From Thermosipho melanesiensis BI429 (GTDB lineage Bacteria; Thermotogota; Thermotogae; Thermotogales; Fervidobacteriaceae), in the NCBI RefSeq assembly GCF_000016905.1, contig NC_009616.1:1798001-1862000 (forward strand): a DNA stretch of 64,000 bases, in the 5' to 3' direction. Of this stretch, positions 56,282 through 64,000 are shown piece by piece; position 1 is the first letter of the stretch, and each line of letters opens with the position of its first letter. The position numbers and the translations under genes are program-made. Below the pieces are notes generated by a model. The model saw only the letters and a list, made by a program, of their open reading frames with translations. It made no database searches and was not told the origin of the DNA.

Positions 56282-56911
56282 ATGGAAAAATATTATGAAA
56301 AACTAATGCTACTATCAAGTTTGTTTGTTTCTGTTATAATAATCTCAAACATTATTGCTGGAAAATTAGTAAATATTGGTCCTTTTGTTATTACGCTTTC
56401 AGTTTTAATATATCCTGTAAGCTTTGGAATTTCAAATATCATTTTTGAAATTTACGGGGAAAAAATAATCAAAAAAGTTATTCTAATTGGGTTTATCGCT
56501 TCAATAATTTTGGCAATTTATTCTTTTATTGTTATCCTTTATCCACCTTCACAAATCTTCGATAAAAATGAATCTTATGTCACTGTTTTTAACAACACGC
56601 CAAGAATAATTTTAGCAAGTTTTTTGGCATACCTTTCTGCACAATTTTCAAACATTTGGATTTTTAAATTTTTAAAAAATTTAAAAGTAAATAATCTAAC
56701 AATTAGAAATACAATTTCAATGATAATTACTCAATTTATAGATTCTGTAGTTTTTGTAGGTATTTCCTTTTTAGGAAATTATAGTTTTGATACAATAATA
56801 AGCATGATCTTATCACAGTATATTATAAAACTCGTTATTTCCATCCTAAATGGTCCAATAATAAACTTTAGTGTCAAAAGAATAAAAAATACACTAGTTT
56901 ATGATAAATAA
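56282..56911 (+). CDS. Queuosine precursor transporter (YhhQ/VUT family)
   Basis: A 209-residue membrane protein with about six helices of the COG1738 family, which imports preQ0 or preQ1 for tRNA queuosine. It shows ISNIIAGKLVNIGPFVIT, YPVSFGISNIIFEIYGEK, YLSAQFSNIWIFKFLK and TQFIDSVVFVGISF, all family landmarks. AGGAGG lies seven bases before ATG. It stands alone before the cobalamin riboswitch. Confidence 0.9.
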   Translation: MEKYYEKLMLLSSLFVSVIIISNIIAGKLVNIGPFVITLSVLIYPVSFGISNIIFEIYGEKIIKKVILIGFIASIILAIYSFIVILYPPSQIFDKNESYVTVFNNTPRIILASFLAYLSAQFSNIWIFKFLKNLKVNNLTIRNTISMIITQFIDSVVFVGISFLGNYSFDTIISMILSQYIIKLVISILNGPIINFSVKRIKNTLVYDK

Positions 56912-56947
56912 CTACACATATTTTTTTATTTTCACAATACTTAATAA

Positions 56948-56976
56948 TTTTCAAAAATTAAACAAGTTGATATAAT
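56948..56976 (+). promoter_or_regulatory. Promoter of the cobalamin-riboswitch operon
   Basis: TTTTCA (56948-56953) and TATAAT (56971-56976) are 17 bases apart, about 20 bases upstream of the riboswitch P1 stem. Confidence 0.55.
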
Positions 56977-57002
56977 ATAAGTAGGAAAAATGAATAACCA
57001 AT

Positions 57003-57162
57003 GGAATAAAGGTGCCTTAAAGGCTTAATAGGGAAGCTGGTGAAAATCCAGCGCGGCCCCGCCACCGTAACTGGGGACGAAAGTCGCAAAGTGCCACTGG
57101 GATTTCCTGGGAAGGTGCGACGAGTAGGTTGATCCAGAAGCCGGGAGACCTGCCTTTGTTCC
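57003..57162 (+). promoter_or_regulatory. Cobalamin (B12) riboswitch aptamer
   Basis: P1 is GGAATAAAGG (57003-57012) with CCTTTGTTCC (57153-57162), complementary apart from one G-U pair. Core landmarks are GGGAAGCTGGTGAAAATCC, GCCACTG (57093-57099) and the B12 box AGCCGGGAGACCTGCC (57139-57154). A terminator follows directly. Aptamers of this class normally switch the downstream genes off when adenosyl- or methylcobalamin is plentiful. The genes controlled here are succinyl-CoA ligase and a transporter rather than B12 synthesis or uptake genes. Confidence 0.96.
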
Positions 57163-57168
57163 AAAGTG

Positions 57169-57210
57169 TTTCTCAATCTCGAGGGCAGATTGAGAAAAAT
57201 TGTTTTTTGA
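57169..57210 (+). terminator. Riboswitch-controlled terminator before sucC
   Basis: TTTCTCAATCT (57169-57179) pairs with AGATTGAGAAA (57187-57197), an 11-bp stem with a 7-base loop, followed by TTGTTTTTT. It forms the expression platform, with sucC starting 26 bases later. Confidence 0.88.
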
Positions 57211-57235
57211 TTATATTAAAAAGGGAGGTATCTAT

Positions 57236-58252
57236 ATGAAAATTTATGAATTTGTGGGGAAACAGCTCTTTAAAGAACATGGTGTAAAAATTCCAGAAGG
57301 TTATTTAGTAACTTCTAAAGATGAGTTAACCATAAAATTTCTTCCAGCTGTTTTAAAAAGTCAAGTATTAGTTGGAGGGAGAATGAAAGCTGGTGGAATT
57401 CTCTTTGCAAATAATCAGAGAGAATTTTATGATTATGGAAATATTCTATTGAAAAAAAATATAAAAGGTGAAAAACCATACGGAATATTAATTGAAAAAA
57501 TGATTAATATAAAAAGGGAATATTATTTATCAATGTATATCGATAAATTGGAAAAAGATTTTATGATACTCTTCTCAGAATATGGCGGAATAAATATAGA
57601 AGAAAACGCAGATAAAGTTATTAAAATAAACTTTGACAAATATAAAGTACTTCCCAAAAAATTTCACAAAATTATTCTAACATTATACAAACTCATGAAA
57701 GAAAAAGATTTAACACTAATTGAAATCAACCCTTTAGCCGAAACTTTAAATGGTGATTTAATTGCATTAGATGCTGTATTACATTTAGATGACAATTCTA
57801 TTTTTAGACAAAAATGGGCTAAACAATTTTCCTCTGAAACACAACCTTTTCATTTCGTAAAACTAAATGGTGATATTGGAATAATCGGTTGTGGTGCTGG
57901 AATTGTAATGGCTACAATGGATGCCGTAACATTTTATGGTGGAAAACCAGCAAACTTCCTTGATCTTGGTGGTGGAGCAGATACCAAAACTACAACTCTA
58001 GCACTCGAATATTTAAAAAATCTTTCAATTAACAAAATAATAATGAATATCTTTGGTGGAATTACAAAATGCGATGAAATTGCTCAAGCTATTGTCAGGT
58101 TTAAACAAAAAAATCCTCAAATATCACTATACGTTAGATTAACTGGGACAAATGAAGAAATTGCTAAACAAATTTTAAAAAAATACAATATTGAATTATT
58201 TAGCGATATGTACGAAATGATTGAATGTGCAGTAAAGGAGGAGAAAAAATGA
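57236..58252 (+). CDS. sucC: Succinyl-CoA ligase beta subunit
   Basis: A 338-residue ATP-grasp subunit that binds nucleotide and succinate. It opens with KIYEFVGKQLFKEHGV, has VLVGGRMKAGGI, EINPLAE at the metal site and, in the C-terminal half, FLDLGGGADTKT and IFGGITKCDEIAQAI. It is about 50 residues shorter than E. coli SucC. ATG at 57236 follows GGGAGG and clears the terminator; a start at 57200 lies within the hairpin region. It overlaps sucD by 4 bases. Confidence 0.92.
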   Translation: MKIYEFVGKQLFKEHGVKIPEGYLVTSKDELTIKFLPAVLKSQVLVGGRMKAGGILFANNQREFYDYGNILLKKNIKGEKPYGILIEKMINIKREYYLSMYIDKLEKDFMILFSEYGGINIEENADKVIKINFDKYKVLPKKFHKIILTLYKLMKEKDLTLIEINPLAETLNGDLIALDAVLHLDDNSIFRQKWAKQFSSETQPFHFVKLNGDIGIIGCGAGIVMATMDAVTFYGGKPANFLDLGGGADTKTTTLALEYLKNLSINKIIMNIFGGITKCDEIAQAIVRFKQKNPQISLYVRLTGTNEEIAKQILKKYNIELFSDMYEMIECAVKEEKK

Positions 58253-59091
58253 TTAACGGTACAGAAAGGGTATGCGTACAAGGTATTACTGGAAGATACG
58301 GTTCATTCCATACAAAAAAAATGCTAAAATATGGAACAAATATAGTTTGCGGAGTATCAAAAAATAAAGTTGTAAAAGAATTAGATGGGATACCTGTACT
58401 TAACGACATGTACGATGCTGTTGAAAAATATAACTGCGATACGTCTATCGTATTCGTTCCTGCTAAACACGCCAAAAATGCTATTTTTGAAGCTATAAAT
58501 GCCGGAATAAAAAAAATAATTACAATTACAGAACACATTCCAATACATGATATGATGGAAATTTATAAACTTTCAAAGCAAAATAATGTAACTTTTATCG
58601 GACCAAATTGCCCAGGAGTTATACTTCCAGGTATAAGCAAAATAGGAATCATGCCTGAAAATGCATTTAAACCAGGCGACATTGCTATTATTTCTAAAAG
58701 TGGTACACTTATGTATGAAATTTCAAATCTCTTATCAAAAAAATCGACAGGTATAAAGATTGGAATTGGCTTAGGAGGCGATCCTATAATCGGCACAAGT
58801 ATTGAAGAAGCACTTGAATTTTCCATAACCCTAAATCCCAGAAAAATAATTATTATAAGTGAAATTGGTAGCAACGATGAAGTTATTGGTATAGAAAAAT
58901 TCTTAAATAAAGGTTATAATGCTAATATACAGGTATTTTTCGCAGGAAGAACCGCACCACGGGGGAAAAAAATGGGACATGCTGGTGCCATTGTCGATGG
59001 AATTAAAAGCTCTATTGAATATAAAGAAAAAAGATTAAAAGCCATAAAAATTCCAGTTGCTAAATATATACCAGAATTATTGGAGGGATAA
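58249..59091 (+). CDS. sucD: Succinyl-CoA ligase alpha subunit
   Basis: A 280-residue subunit with the CoA-binding Rossmann fold (VCVQGITGRYGSFHTKKML at the start), GPNCPGVILPG, SKSGTLMYE and GIGLGGDPIIGTS. The phosphorylated histidine lies in KKMGHAGAIV. ATG at 58249 follows AAAGGAGGAG and overlaps the sucC stop by 4 bases. With SucC it interconverts succinyl-CoA and succinate with ATP or GTP formation. In a fermenter without a full citrate cycle this fits a methylmalonyl-CoA/succinate branch. Confidence 0.94.
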   Translation: MINGTERVCVQGITGRYGSFHTKKMLKYGTNIVCGVSKNKVVKELDGIPVLNDMYDAVEKYNCDTSIVFVPAKHAKNAIFEAINAGIKKIITITEHIPIHDMMEIYKLSKQNNVTFIGPNCPGVILPGISKIGIMPENAFKPGDIAIISKSGTLMYEISNLLSKKSTGIKIGIGLGGDPIIGTSIEEALEFSITLNPRKIIIISEIGSNDEVIGIEKFLNKGYNANIQVFFAGRTAPRGKKMGHAGAIVDGIKSSIEYKEKRLKAIKIPVAKYIPELLEG

Positions 59092-59094
59092 AAA

Positions 59095-60225
59095 TTGCAA
59101 AATCCATACTTTTTGTTGTTTCTAACCATAACTACTGGATTATTAATCGGAAGTATTAAAGTCAAAAACTTCAAACTTGGCTCATCAGGAACTCTGTTTA
59201 CTGGTATTTTCTTTGGTTGGATTTTTCAAAATTTTATACATTCTGCTCAAAAAATTAACGAACTGCAAATTACCTTTCAAAATATCTTCCAATTTTCACT
59301 AATTTTATTTGTTTCATCTATCGGATTAATCGCTTCAAAAGAAATAAAATTCATATTAAAAAAATTCGGTTTAAAGTTCATCATCCTTGCCTTTCTCATA
59401 ACATTCTCTGGTTTCATATTTATTCTCATTTCAATCTTTATAACCAAAATTAATCCATATAACTTAATAGGCGTTTTTTCAGGAAGTTTAACAAGCTCAC
59501 CTGGTCTAGCTACTGCAATAGAAGGTTCGACAAAAAGTAATGAAATTATATATGGATATACAATTGGTTATATTCCAGGAATTTTAGCAGTTATCTTTTC
59601 AATTTATCTCATTCCACCTATTTTCAAAATTAACATTGAATCAGAAAAAAACACAATCTATATTCAAAGCGAACAAAGTAACATAAAAAGTTTTAATCTC
59701 TTATCTTATTCTTTAGTAATTTTAATTGGTATTTTAATAGGAAATATAGATATACCACTAAAATTTTCAACGGTAAAATTAGGAAAAACTGGAGGAATAC
59801 TATTGAGTGCTCTGTTTTTTGGAAACATTGAAAAATTAGGGAATATCAATTTTTCTTTTAACAAAGACACATTAAAATCTCTCCAAAACATAGGACTCGT
59901 GATGTTTTTATCATCTATTGGTTTAAAATCAGGATACAATATCATTGAAAATTTTAATAAGTATAGCGCTATGCTTATGCTAATTTCATTCATTACTGCA
60001 ATATTTTCTATACTAGTTGGCTTTATAATTGGCAGATACATCTTCAAACTAAACTGGACAATCCTTGCCGGTACAATCACAGGTGGTATGACAAGTACAC
60101 CAGGATTAGGAGCAGCATTAGATTCTACAAAAAGTGAGCATGCATTAGCTGGTTACGGAGCAACATATCCTTTTGCATTACTTGGAATGGTTATCTTTAA
60201 CAAAATTTTAATATTATTAACCTAA
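59095..60225 (+). CDS. AAE-family transporter with YidE/YbjL duplication
   Basis: A 376-residue membrane protein with about ten to twelve helices in two repeats, each with the signature GxxTSxPGL: GSLTSSPGLATAIE (about 137-150) and GGMTSTPGLGAALD (about 335-348). The aspartate-alanine exchanger family includes AspT and the Corynebacterium succinate exporter SucE. It lacks the TrkA-C domains often found between repeats. Start TTG at 59095 lies 3 bases after the sucD stop. Being third in the sucCD operon makes succinate or a related dicarboxylate the likely substrate, an inference. Confidence 0.82.
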   Translation: MQNPYFLLFLTITTGLLIGSIKVKNFKLGSSGTLFTGIFFGWIFQNFIHSAQKINELQITFQNIFQFSLILFVSSIGLIASKEIKFILKKFGLKFIILAFLITFSGFIFILISIFITKINPYNLIGVFSGSLTSSPGLATAIEGSTKSNEIIYGYTIGYIPGILAVIFSIYLIPPIFKINIESEKNTIYIQSEQSNIKSFNLLSYSLVILIGILIGNIDIPLKFSTVKLGKTGGILLSALFFGNIEKLGNINFSFNKDTLKSLQNIGLVMFLSSIGLKSGYNIIENFNKYSAMLMLISFITAIFSILVGFIIGRYIFKLNWTILAGTITGGMTSTPGLGAALDSTKSEHALAGYGATYPFALLGMVIFNKILILLT

Positions 60226-60251
60226 AAGTAATTTTAAAAACTAATAATTTC

Positions 60252-60260
60252 TGTTATAAT
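60252..60260 (+). promoter_or_regulatory. Extended -10 promoter of the lysine operon
   Basis: TGTTATAAT ends 10 bases before the riboswitch P1 stem. No clear -35 is seen. Confidence 0.65.
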
Positions 60261-60270
60261 GAGAACAAAT

Positions 60271-60442
60271 ACGATCGGAGGTGCGTCCGAGATGAGTAGG
60301 ATTCTCCATCAAGGGGAGAATATCGGGAGAATCTGAAAGGCGAGGACGCCGAAGGGTGTGAGGTTTCTCCCGCTTCACACGCCTGGTGGTACAGGGAATA
60401 CCTGTATCACTGTCACGGGATAATCCGTGGAGAGCCGATCGT
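60271..60442 (+). promoter_or_regulatory. Lysine riboswitch (L box)
   Basis: P1 is ACGATCGG (60271-60278) with CCGATCGT (60435-60442), 8 bp. Class landmarks are GGAGGTGC, GATGAGTAGG, GGCGAGGACGCCGAAGGGT, CTGTCACGGGATAATCC and GGAGAGCC. It precedes a complete run of lysine-pathway genes, and lysine binding would favour termination. A 12-bp hairpin TCGTTGAGAAAA/TTTTCTCAACGA (60439-60450, 60460-60471) shares bases 60439-60442 with P1, so the two compete. Confidence 0.96.
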
Positions 60443-60471
60443 TGAGAAAATACATATATTTTTCTCAACGA

Positions 60472-60497
60472 CGCCTCTTCACGAGGCGAATTTTTTT
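60472..60497 (+). terminator. Terminator of the lysine riboswitch
   Basis: CGCCTC (60472-60477) pairs with GAGGCG (60483-60488) around TTCAC, followed by AA and seven T. It sits directly after the competing hairpin and 17 bases before asd. Confidence 0.85.
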
Positions 60498-60514
60498 ATT
60501 CAGGAGGTGTCACA

Positions 60515-61477
60515 ATGAAAATTGGAATTGTAGGTGCAACTGGCGAAGTTGGAAGAGCTATGATAAAAGTATTGGAAAAATTCAACATTCCCGTAAAAGA
60601 GTTGAGACTTTTCGCATCAAAAAACTCGAAAGGTAAATATTTAAAATTCAAAGGACAAGAAATTATGGTCGAAGAACTTACTGAAGACACAATGAAAGAA
60701 AAATATGATTTTCTTTTATTTTCAGCTGGAAAAAATATATCGAAACATTTTGCACCAATAGCAGCAAAGTATGGAAATACAATTATTGACAATTCTTCTG
60801 CCTTTAGAATGGAAAAAGATATACCATTAATTGTTCCAGAAATAAATGGATATCTAGTCAAAAGTTATAAAGGAATTATTGCTAATCCCAATTGTTCAAC
60901 AATTCAAATGGTTCTTTCCTTGCATAAAATTCATGAAAAACTAAAAATAAAAGAAATTTACGTTTCAACTTACCAAGCGGTTTCTGGAGCTGGGCACAAA
61001 GCCATTGAAGAATTCTCAGAACAATTAAATGGAAATAAAATAAATGCTATCTTTCCAAAACAAATTGCATACAATATAATACCAGTTATTGGAAACATTC
61101 TTTCCAACAACTTTTCAGAAGAAGAATATAAGATGATAAATGAAACGAAAAAGATTTTAAACGATTATTCAATAAAAGTTTACCCCACAACAGTACGTGT
61201 GCCAGTAATTTATGGGCATTCAGAAGCCATAGTAGTAAGAACCAAAAAATCGTCTAGTTTAAATGAACTTAAAGAACTAATTTCAAAATCAAAGAATGTA
61301 ATATACACAGAAGAAATTATTACGCCTTTAGATGTTGAAGATAAAGACGAAGTATTTGTCACAAGACTTAGACAATTTGATACAAATACATTTTCAATAT
61401 GGAACGTTGCAGATAACATAAGAGTTGGAGCAGCAACCAACGCAGTACGAATCTTGGAGGTGATGATAAATGAATGA
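60515..61477 (+). CDS. asd: Aspartate-semialdehyde dehydrogenase
   Basis: A 320-residue NADP enzyme that reduces aspartyl phosphate to aspartate semialdehyde, the entry to lysine synthesis. The cofactor loop is GIVGATGEVGRAM, the nucleophile lies in IANPNCSTIQM and the active-site histidine region is VRVPVIYGHSEA. AGGAGGTG precedes the ATG. It is the first gene behind the lysine riboswitch and overlaps dapF by 8 bases. Confidence 0.96.
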   Translation: MKIGIVGATGEVGRAMIKVLEKFNIPVKELRLFASKNSKGKYLKFKGQEIMVEELTEDTMKEKYDFLLFSAGKNISKHFAPIAAKYGNTIIDNSSAFRMEKDIPLIVPEINGYLVKSYKGIIANPNCSTIQMVLSLHKIHEKLKIKEIYVSTYQAVSGAGHKAIEEFSEQLNGNKINAIFPKQIAYNIIPVIGNILSNNFSEEEYKMINETKKILNDYSIKVYPTTVRVPVIYGHSEAIVVRTKKSSSLNELKELISKSKNVIYTEEIITPLDVEDKDEVFVTRLRQFDTNTFSIWNVADNIRVGAATNAVRILEVMINE

Positions 61478-62168
61478 AAAAAAGTATACAGCAAATGGTA
61501 ATTCCTTTATCTTGTTTGACATTACTGACACCTCATTAACAAGTAATGAGAAAAAAGAATTAGTAATAAAAAAATGCCAAGATAGAGATGGTGCATTATT
61601 TGTAGAAACAAAAGATGGAATGTATTTCATGGAATACTATAACAAAGACGGAAGCAAAGCGCCATTTTGTGGTAACGGAGCAAGAGCTTTTTTATTTTAC
61701 CTAATCAAAGAGAAGAAAGCAAATGTGGATAAGTTTCTCACTGAAAGTGGAATAGTATCAGGAAAAATACTAAATGAAAAAATTTTAATAAAAATGCCTA
61801 ATCCGTTGGTTGCCAGAAAGATTAATGTAGAAAATTTTTCAGGTTATCTATTAACGGTAGGTGTACCACATTTTGTGACATTTGTAGATGATATAGAACA
61901 TATTGACGTTAAAAATATAGGCAAAAAAATCAGGAATAAACTGGACGCAAATGTAAACTTTGTTGAAAAAATTTCTAAAAATGAAATCAAAGTTCGTACA
62001 TTTGAAAGAGGCGTGGAAGACGAAACATTATCATGTGGAAGTGGAGTAACAGCTTCAGCTATTGTATTGAATGAATCTAAAGTTAAGGTTCACACTAGAG
62101 GTGGAATATTGCATATCTATACATTAAATGATGGATTTTATTTAGAAGGAGATGTGGAAAATGTTTAG
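61470..62168 (+). CDS. dapF: Diaminopimelate epimerase
   Basis: A 232-residue cofactor-free racemase converting LL- to meso-diaminopimelate. The two catalytic cysteines are in PFCGNGARAF and LSCGSGVTAS. It is about 40 residues shorter than E. coli DapF but both halves are present. It overlaps asd by 8 bases and dapA by 8. Confidence 0.95.
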   Translation: MNEKKYTANGNSFILFDITDTSLTSNEKKELVIKKCQDRDGALFVETKDGMYFMEYYNKDGSKAPFCGNGARAFLFYLIKEKKANVDKFLTESGIVSGKILNEKILIKMPNPLVARKINVENFSGYLLTVGVPHFVTFVDDIEHIDVKNIGKKIRNKLDANVNFVEKISKNEIKVRTFERGVEDETLSCGSGVTASAIVLNESKVKVHTRGGILHIYTLNDGFYLEGDVENV

Positions 62169-63027
62169 CGGAATTGGAACTGCTATTATAACACCATTTA
62201 AAAATGGTGAAATTGATTATCATGCTCTTAAAAATTTTCTTGAAACCCAAAGAATGGTTGACGCAATAATACTTTTAGGTACTACTGGTGAAGCTCCAAA
62301 TATTTCAATTGAAGAAAGAGATAAACTAATTCCTTTTGTAAGAGAATACTTTCCTGATAAACCTTTAATTGTTGGTGTGGGAACAAATAGTTCACATCAT
62401 ACAATGGAACTAGTTAAAAATGCAGAAAAAAACAAAGCAGATGCACTACTTGTAGTAACGCCATATTATAACAAACCTACCCAAATTGGATTGTATCATT
62501 ACTACAAATATATATCTGAACATACAGATTTAGAAATAATAATTTACAACGTTCCTGGAAGAACAGGAGTTAATATTGCTCCTGAAACTGTCTATAAACT
62601 TGCTTCCGATTGTAAAAATATTACCGCATTAAAAGAAGCAAATTCTTCTTTTGATCAAATAAACAAAGTTTTGCATTTAAAACCTGAAACATTTAAAGTT
62701 TTTTCTGGAAATGATGATATCTCATTCCAATTTCTTGCAAGTGGAGGTAACGGAGTAATTTCTGTGGCCTCAAATGTAATTCCAAATCAAATGGTTGAAA
62801 TGTATAAAAATATAATATCAGGAAATATTTCAAATGCTAGAAAAATTTTTTATACATACTATCCACTATTTAAGGCTTTGTTTATTGAAACCAATCCAAT
62901 ACCAGTTAAACAGGCTTTAAACATTATGGGATTAATTGAAAACGAATTAAGATTGCCGTTATATCCTGCAAACAAAGAAACTAAAAACATTTTAGAAAAA
63001 ATTCTAAAGGAGTGTAAGATAATATGA
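62161..63027 (+). CDS. dapA: 4-Hydroxy-tetrahydrodipicolinate synthase
   Basis: A 288-residue TIM-barrel aldolase joining pyruvate to aspartate semialdehyde. Visible are [20 protein letters not shown], the catalytic tyrosine in [10 protein letters not shown] and the Schiff-base lysine in [12 protein letters not shown] at 62161 lies nine bases after AAGGAG; an ATG three codons earlier touches the ribosome site. It overlaps dapB by 4 bases. Confidence 0.96.
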
Positions 63028-63677
63028 AATTTGGCGTAATAGGATACAAAGGAAAAATGGGCAAACTAATTACTAAAACTTTTTCAAACAGAGGACATAA
63101 TTGTGTACTTTTTGTTGACAAAGATGAAATAGAACAAATAGATATCCCAGAAGTCATAGTTGATTTTTCTTTAAAAGATGCGTTAGATAAAACAATAAAT
63201 CTTTGCAAGAAAAACAAATCAAATCTCGTTATTGGTACAACAGGATTTTCAAATGAAGATTTAGAAAAGTTACAAAAACTTTCAAAAGAAGTTGCTTTAA
63301 TCCAATCATATAATTTCTCACTTGGAGTAAATATTATTGTTGAAATACTAAACAAGTTAAACAATATTTTAAAGGATTGGGATTGTGAAATTTTCGAAAT
63401 ACACCATTCTCAAAAAAAAGATAAACCATCAGGAACTGCTCTTATGTTTAAAGACGCACTAAAAAAAGAAGTAAATATCAATTCATCAAGACTTGGTGGA
63501 ATCCCAGGTGACCATACTATTTTTTTTGCAAATCAGGGTGAATTAATCTCAATTTCACACCGTACAATTTCACGTGAAGTTTTTGCATTAGGTGCATTAA
63601 AAGCTGCAGAATGGATTTTAAATAAAAAAAATGGTTTTTACACATTCAAAGATATACTTAAGGAGGAGTTAGAATGA
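63024..63677 (+). CDS. dapB: 4-Hydroxy-tetrahydrodipicolinate reductase
   Basis: A 217-residue short-form reductase, as in Thermotoga. The cofactor loop is [13 protein letters not shown] and the substrate site is [16 protein letters not shown] with its histidine pair and lysine. [13 protein letters not shown] corresponds to the conserved GTTG segment. It overlaps dapA and dapH by 4 bases each. Confidence 0.95.
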
Positions 63678-64000
63678 ATACTCAGGAAATTATAAACTTA
63701 ATAGCAAATTCCAAAAAAAGGACAATTGCAAAGGCATATGTTTCGGGGAATCTTAAAAACATCAAACTTGAAAATGTTGAGTTTGTCGGCAATGAATTAT
63801 TTGGTGTTCTATTTGGTGACTTAAAAGATATAGAAAATACAATAAATAAAAATGATATCAAAAACTACAAAATAGAAATTCTTGCTAAAAATTCCGCCAT
63901 TCCACTTGCTGATATAAAAAAATATAATGCACGCATCGAACCAGGTGCAATAATTCGCGATATGGTTGAAATTGGCGATGGTGCTGTAATCATGATGGGT
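63674..64000 (+). CDS. dapH: Tetrahydrodipicolinate N-acetyltransferase, N-terminal part
   Basis: 109 codons are visible before the window ends. The start [19 protein letters not shown] and the following [12 protein letters not shown]-like stretch, then [24 protein letters not shown] at the first hexapeptide repeats (key residues [11 protein letters not shown]), match DapH of the acetyl branch rather than succinyl-type DapD. It would acetylate tetrahydrodipicolinate. The ATG overlaps the dapB stop (ATGA) with AGGAGG upstream. Confidence 0.92.

Noticed and set aside
57236-63677. Idea that sucCD supplies succinyl-CoA for lysine synthesis in the next operon
   Set aside because: The acyltransferase at the window end matches the acetyl-type DapH, which does not use succinyl-CoA.

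Overview
The window is AT-rich, densely packed bacterial DNA. It looks like a thermophilic, anaerobic fermenter of the Thermotogota, most probably Thermosipho or a close relative. This assignment is an inference from protein character (TreT trehalose synthase, short Mfd, K+-type membrane pyrophosphatase, soluble chemoreceptors), base composition and the cobalamin-linked genes; no rRNA is present to confirm it.

Layout. 1-4.7 kb (minus): start of argF, a cyclic-2,3-diphosphoglycerate-synthetase-like protein, a chemoreceptor and an HD-GYP protein. 4.8-10.5 kb: a trehalose locus with an ABC importer (minus) divergent from TreT and a ROK regulator (plus). 10.4-16 kb (minus): a seven-gene phosphate operon pstSCAB-phoU-regulator-kinase behind three 10-bp direct repeats. 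16-24 kb: aldehyde dehydrogenase, GNAT, MarR plus short-chain reductase, fabG-pfkB, hppA-ecfT. 24.3-31.8 kb (plus): a two-component pair, then pyrimidine phosphorylase, a phosphodiester glycosidase, apt, pgi, a small unknown gene and coaE. 31.8-38.2 kb (minus): GGDEF protein, uvrB, rqcH and an orphan family-5 binding protein. 38.3-44.5 kb: a broken S41-like gene, tRNA-Val(CAC), a membrane protein, tmcAL, mfd and a broken GNAT gene. 44.7-56.1 kb (minus): disA, then a long close-packed run of ODP diiron protein, chemoreceptor, DUF3783, infB, carboxyltransferase, an AcpS-FolK fusion, a coiled-coil protein, a class II aldolase, methylmalonyl-CoA mutase and pdxST. 56.3-64 kb (plus): queuosine-precursor transporter; cobalamin riboswitch then sucC-sucD-AAE transporter; lysine riboswitch then asd-dapF-dapA-dapB-dapH (dapH cut by the window end).

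Themes. (1) Three genes (ROK regulator, S41-like, GNAT) are each interrupted at a run of exactly seven A, and each would be restored by one extra A or a -1 shift. This is either systematic homopolymer undercalling or slippage-dependent expression. (2) A cobalamin riboswitch controls succinyl-CoA ligase and a transporter of the family that includes the succinate exporter SucE, while the cobalamin-dependent mutase that makes succinyl-CoA lies about 8 kb away beside a biotin-type carboxyltransferase subunit. (3) The two divergent trehalose promoters each carry TTCGAA exactly three bases after the -10, a likely shared operator. (4) An oxygen-sensing ODP protein is translationally coupled to a soluble chemoreceptor. 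(5) AcpS and FolK are fused. Extended -10 promoters (TGnTATAAT) recur through the window. I saw no CRISPR array, insertion sequence, prophage or rRNA.
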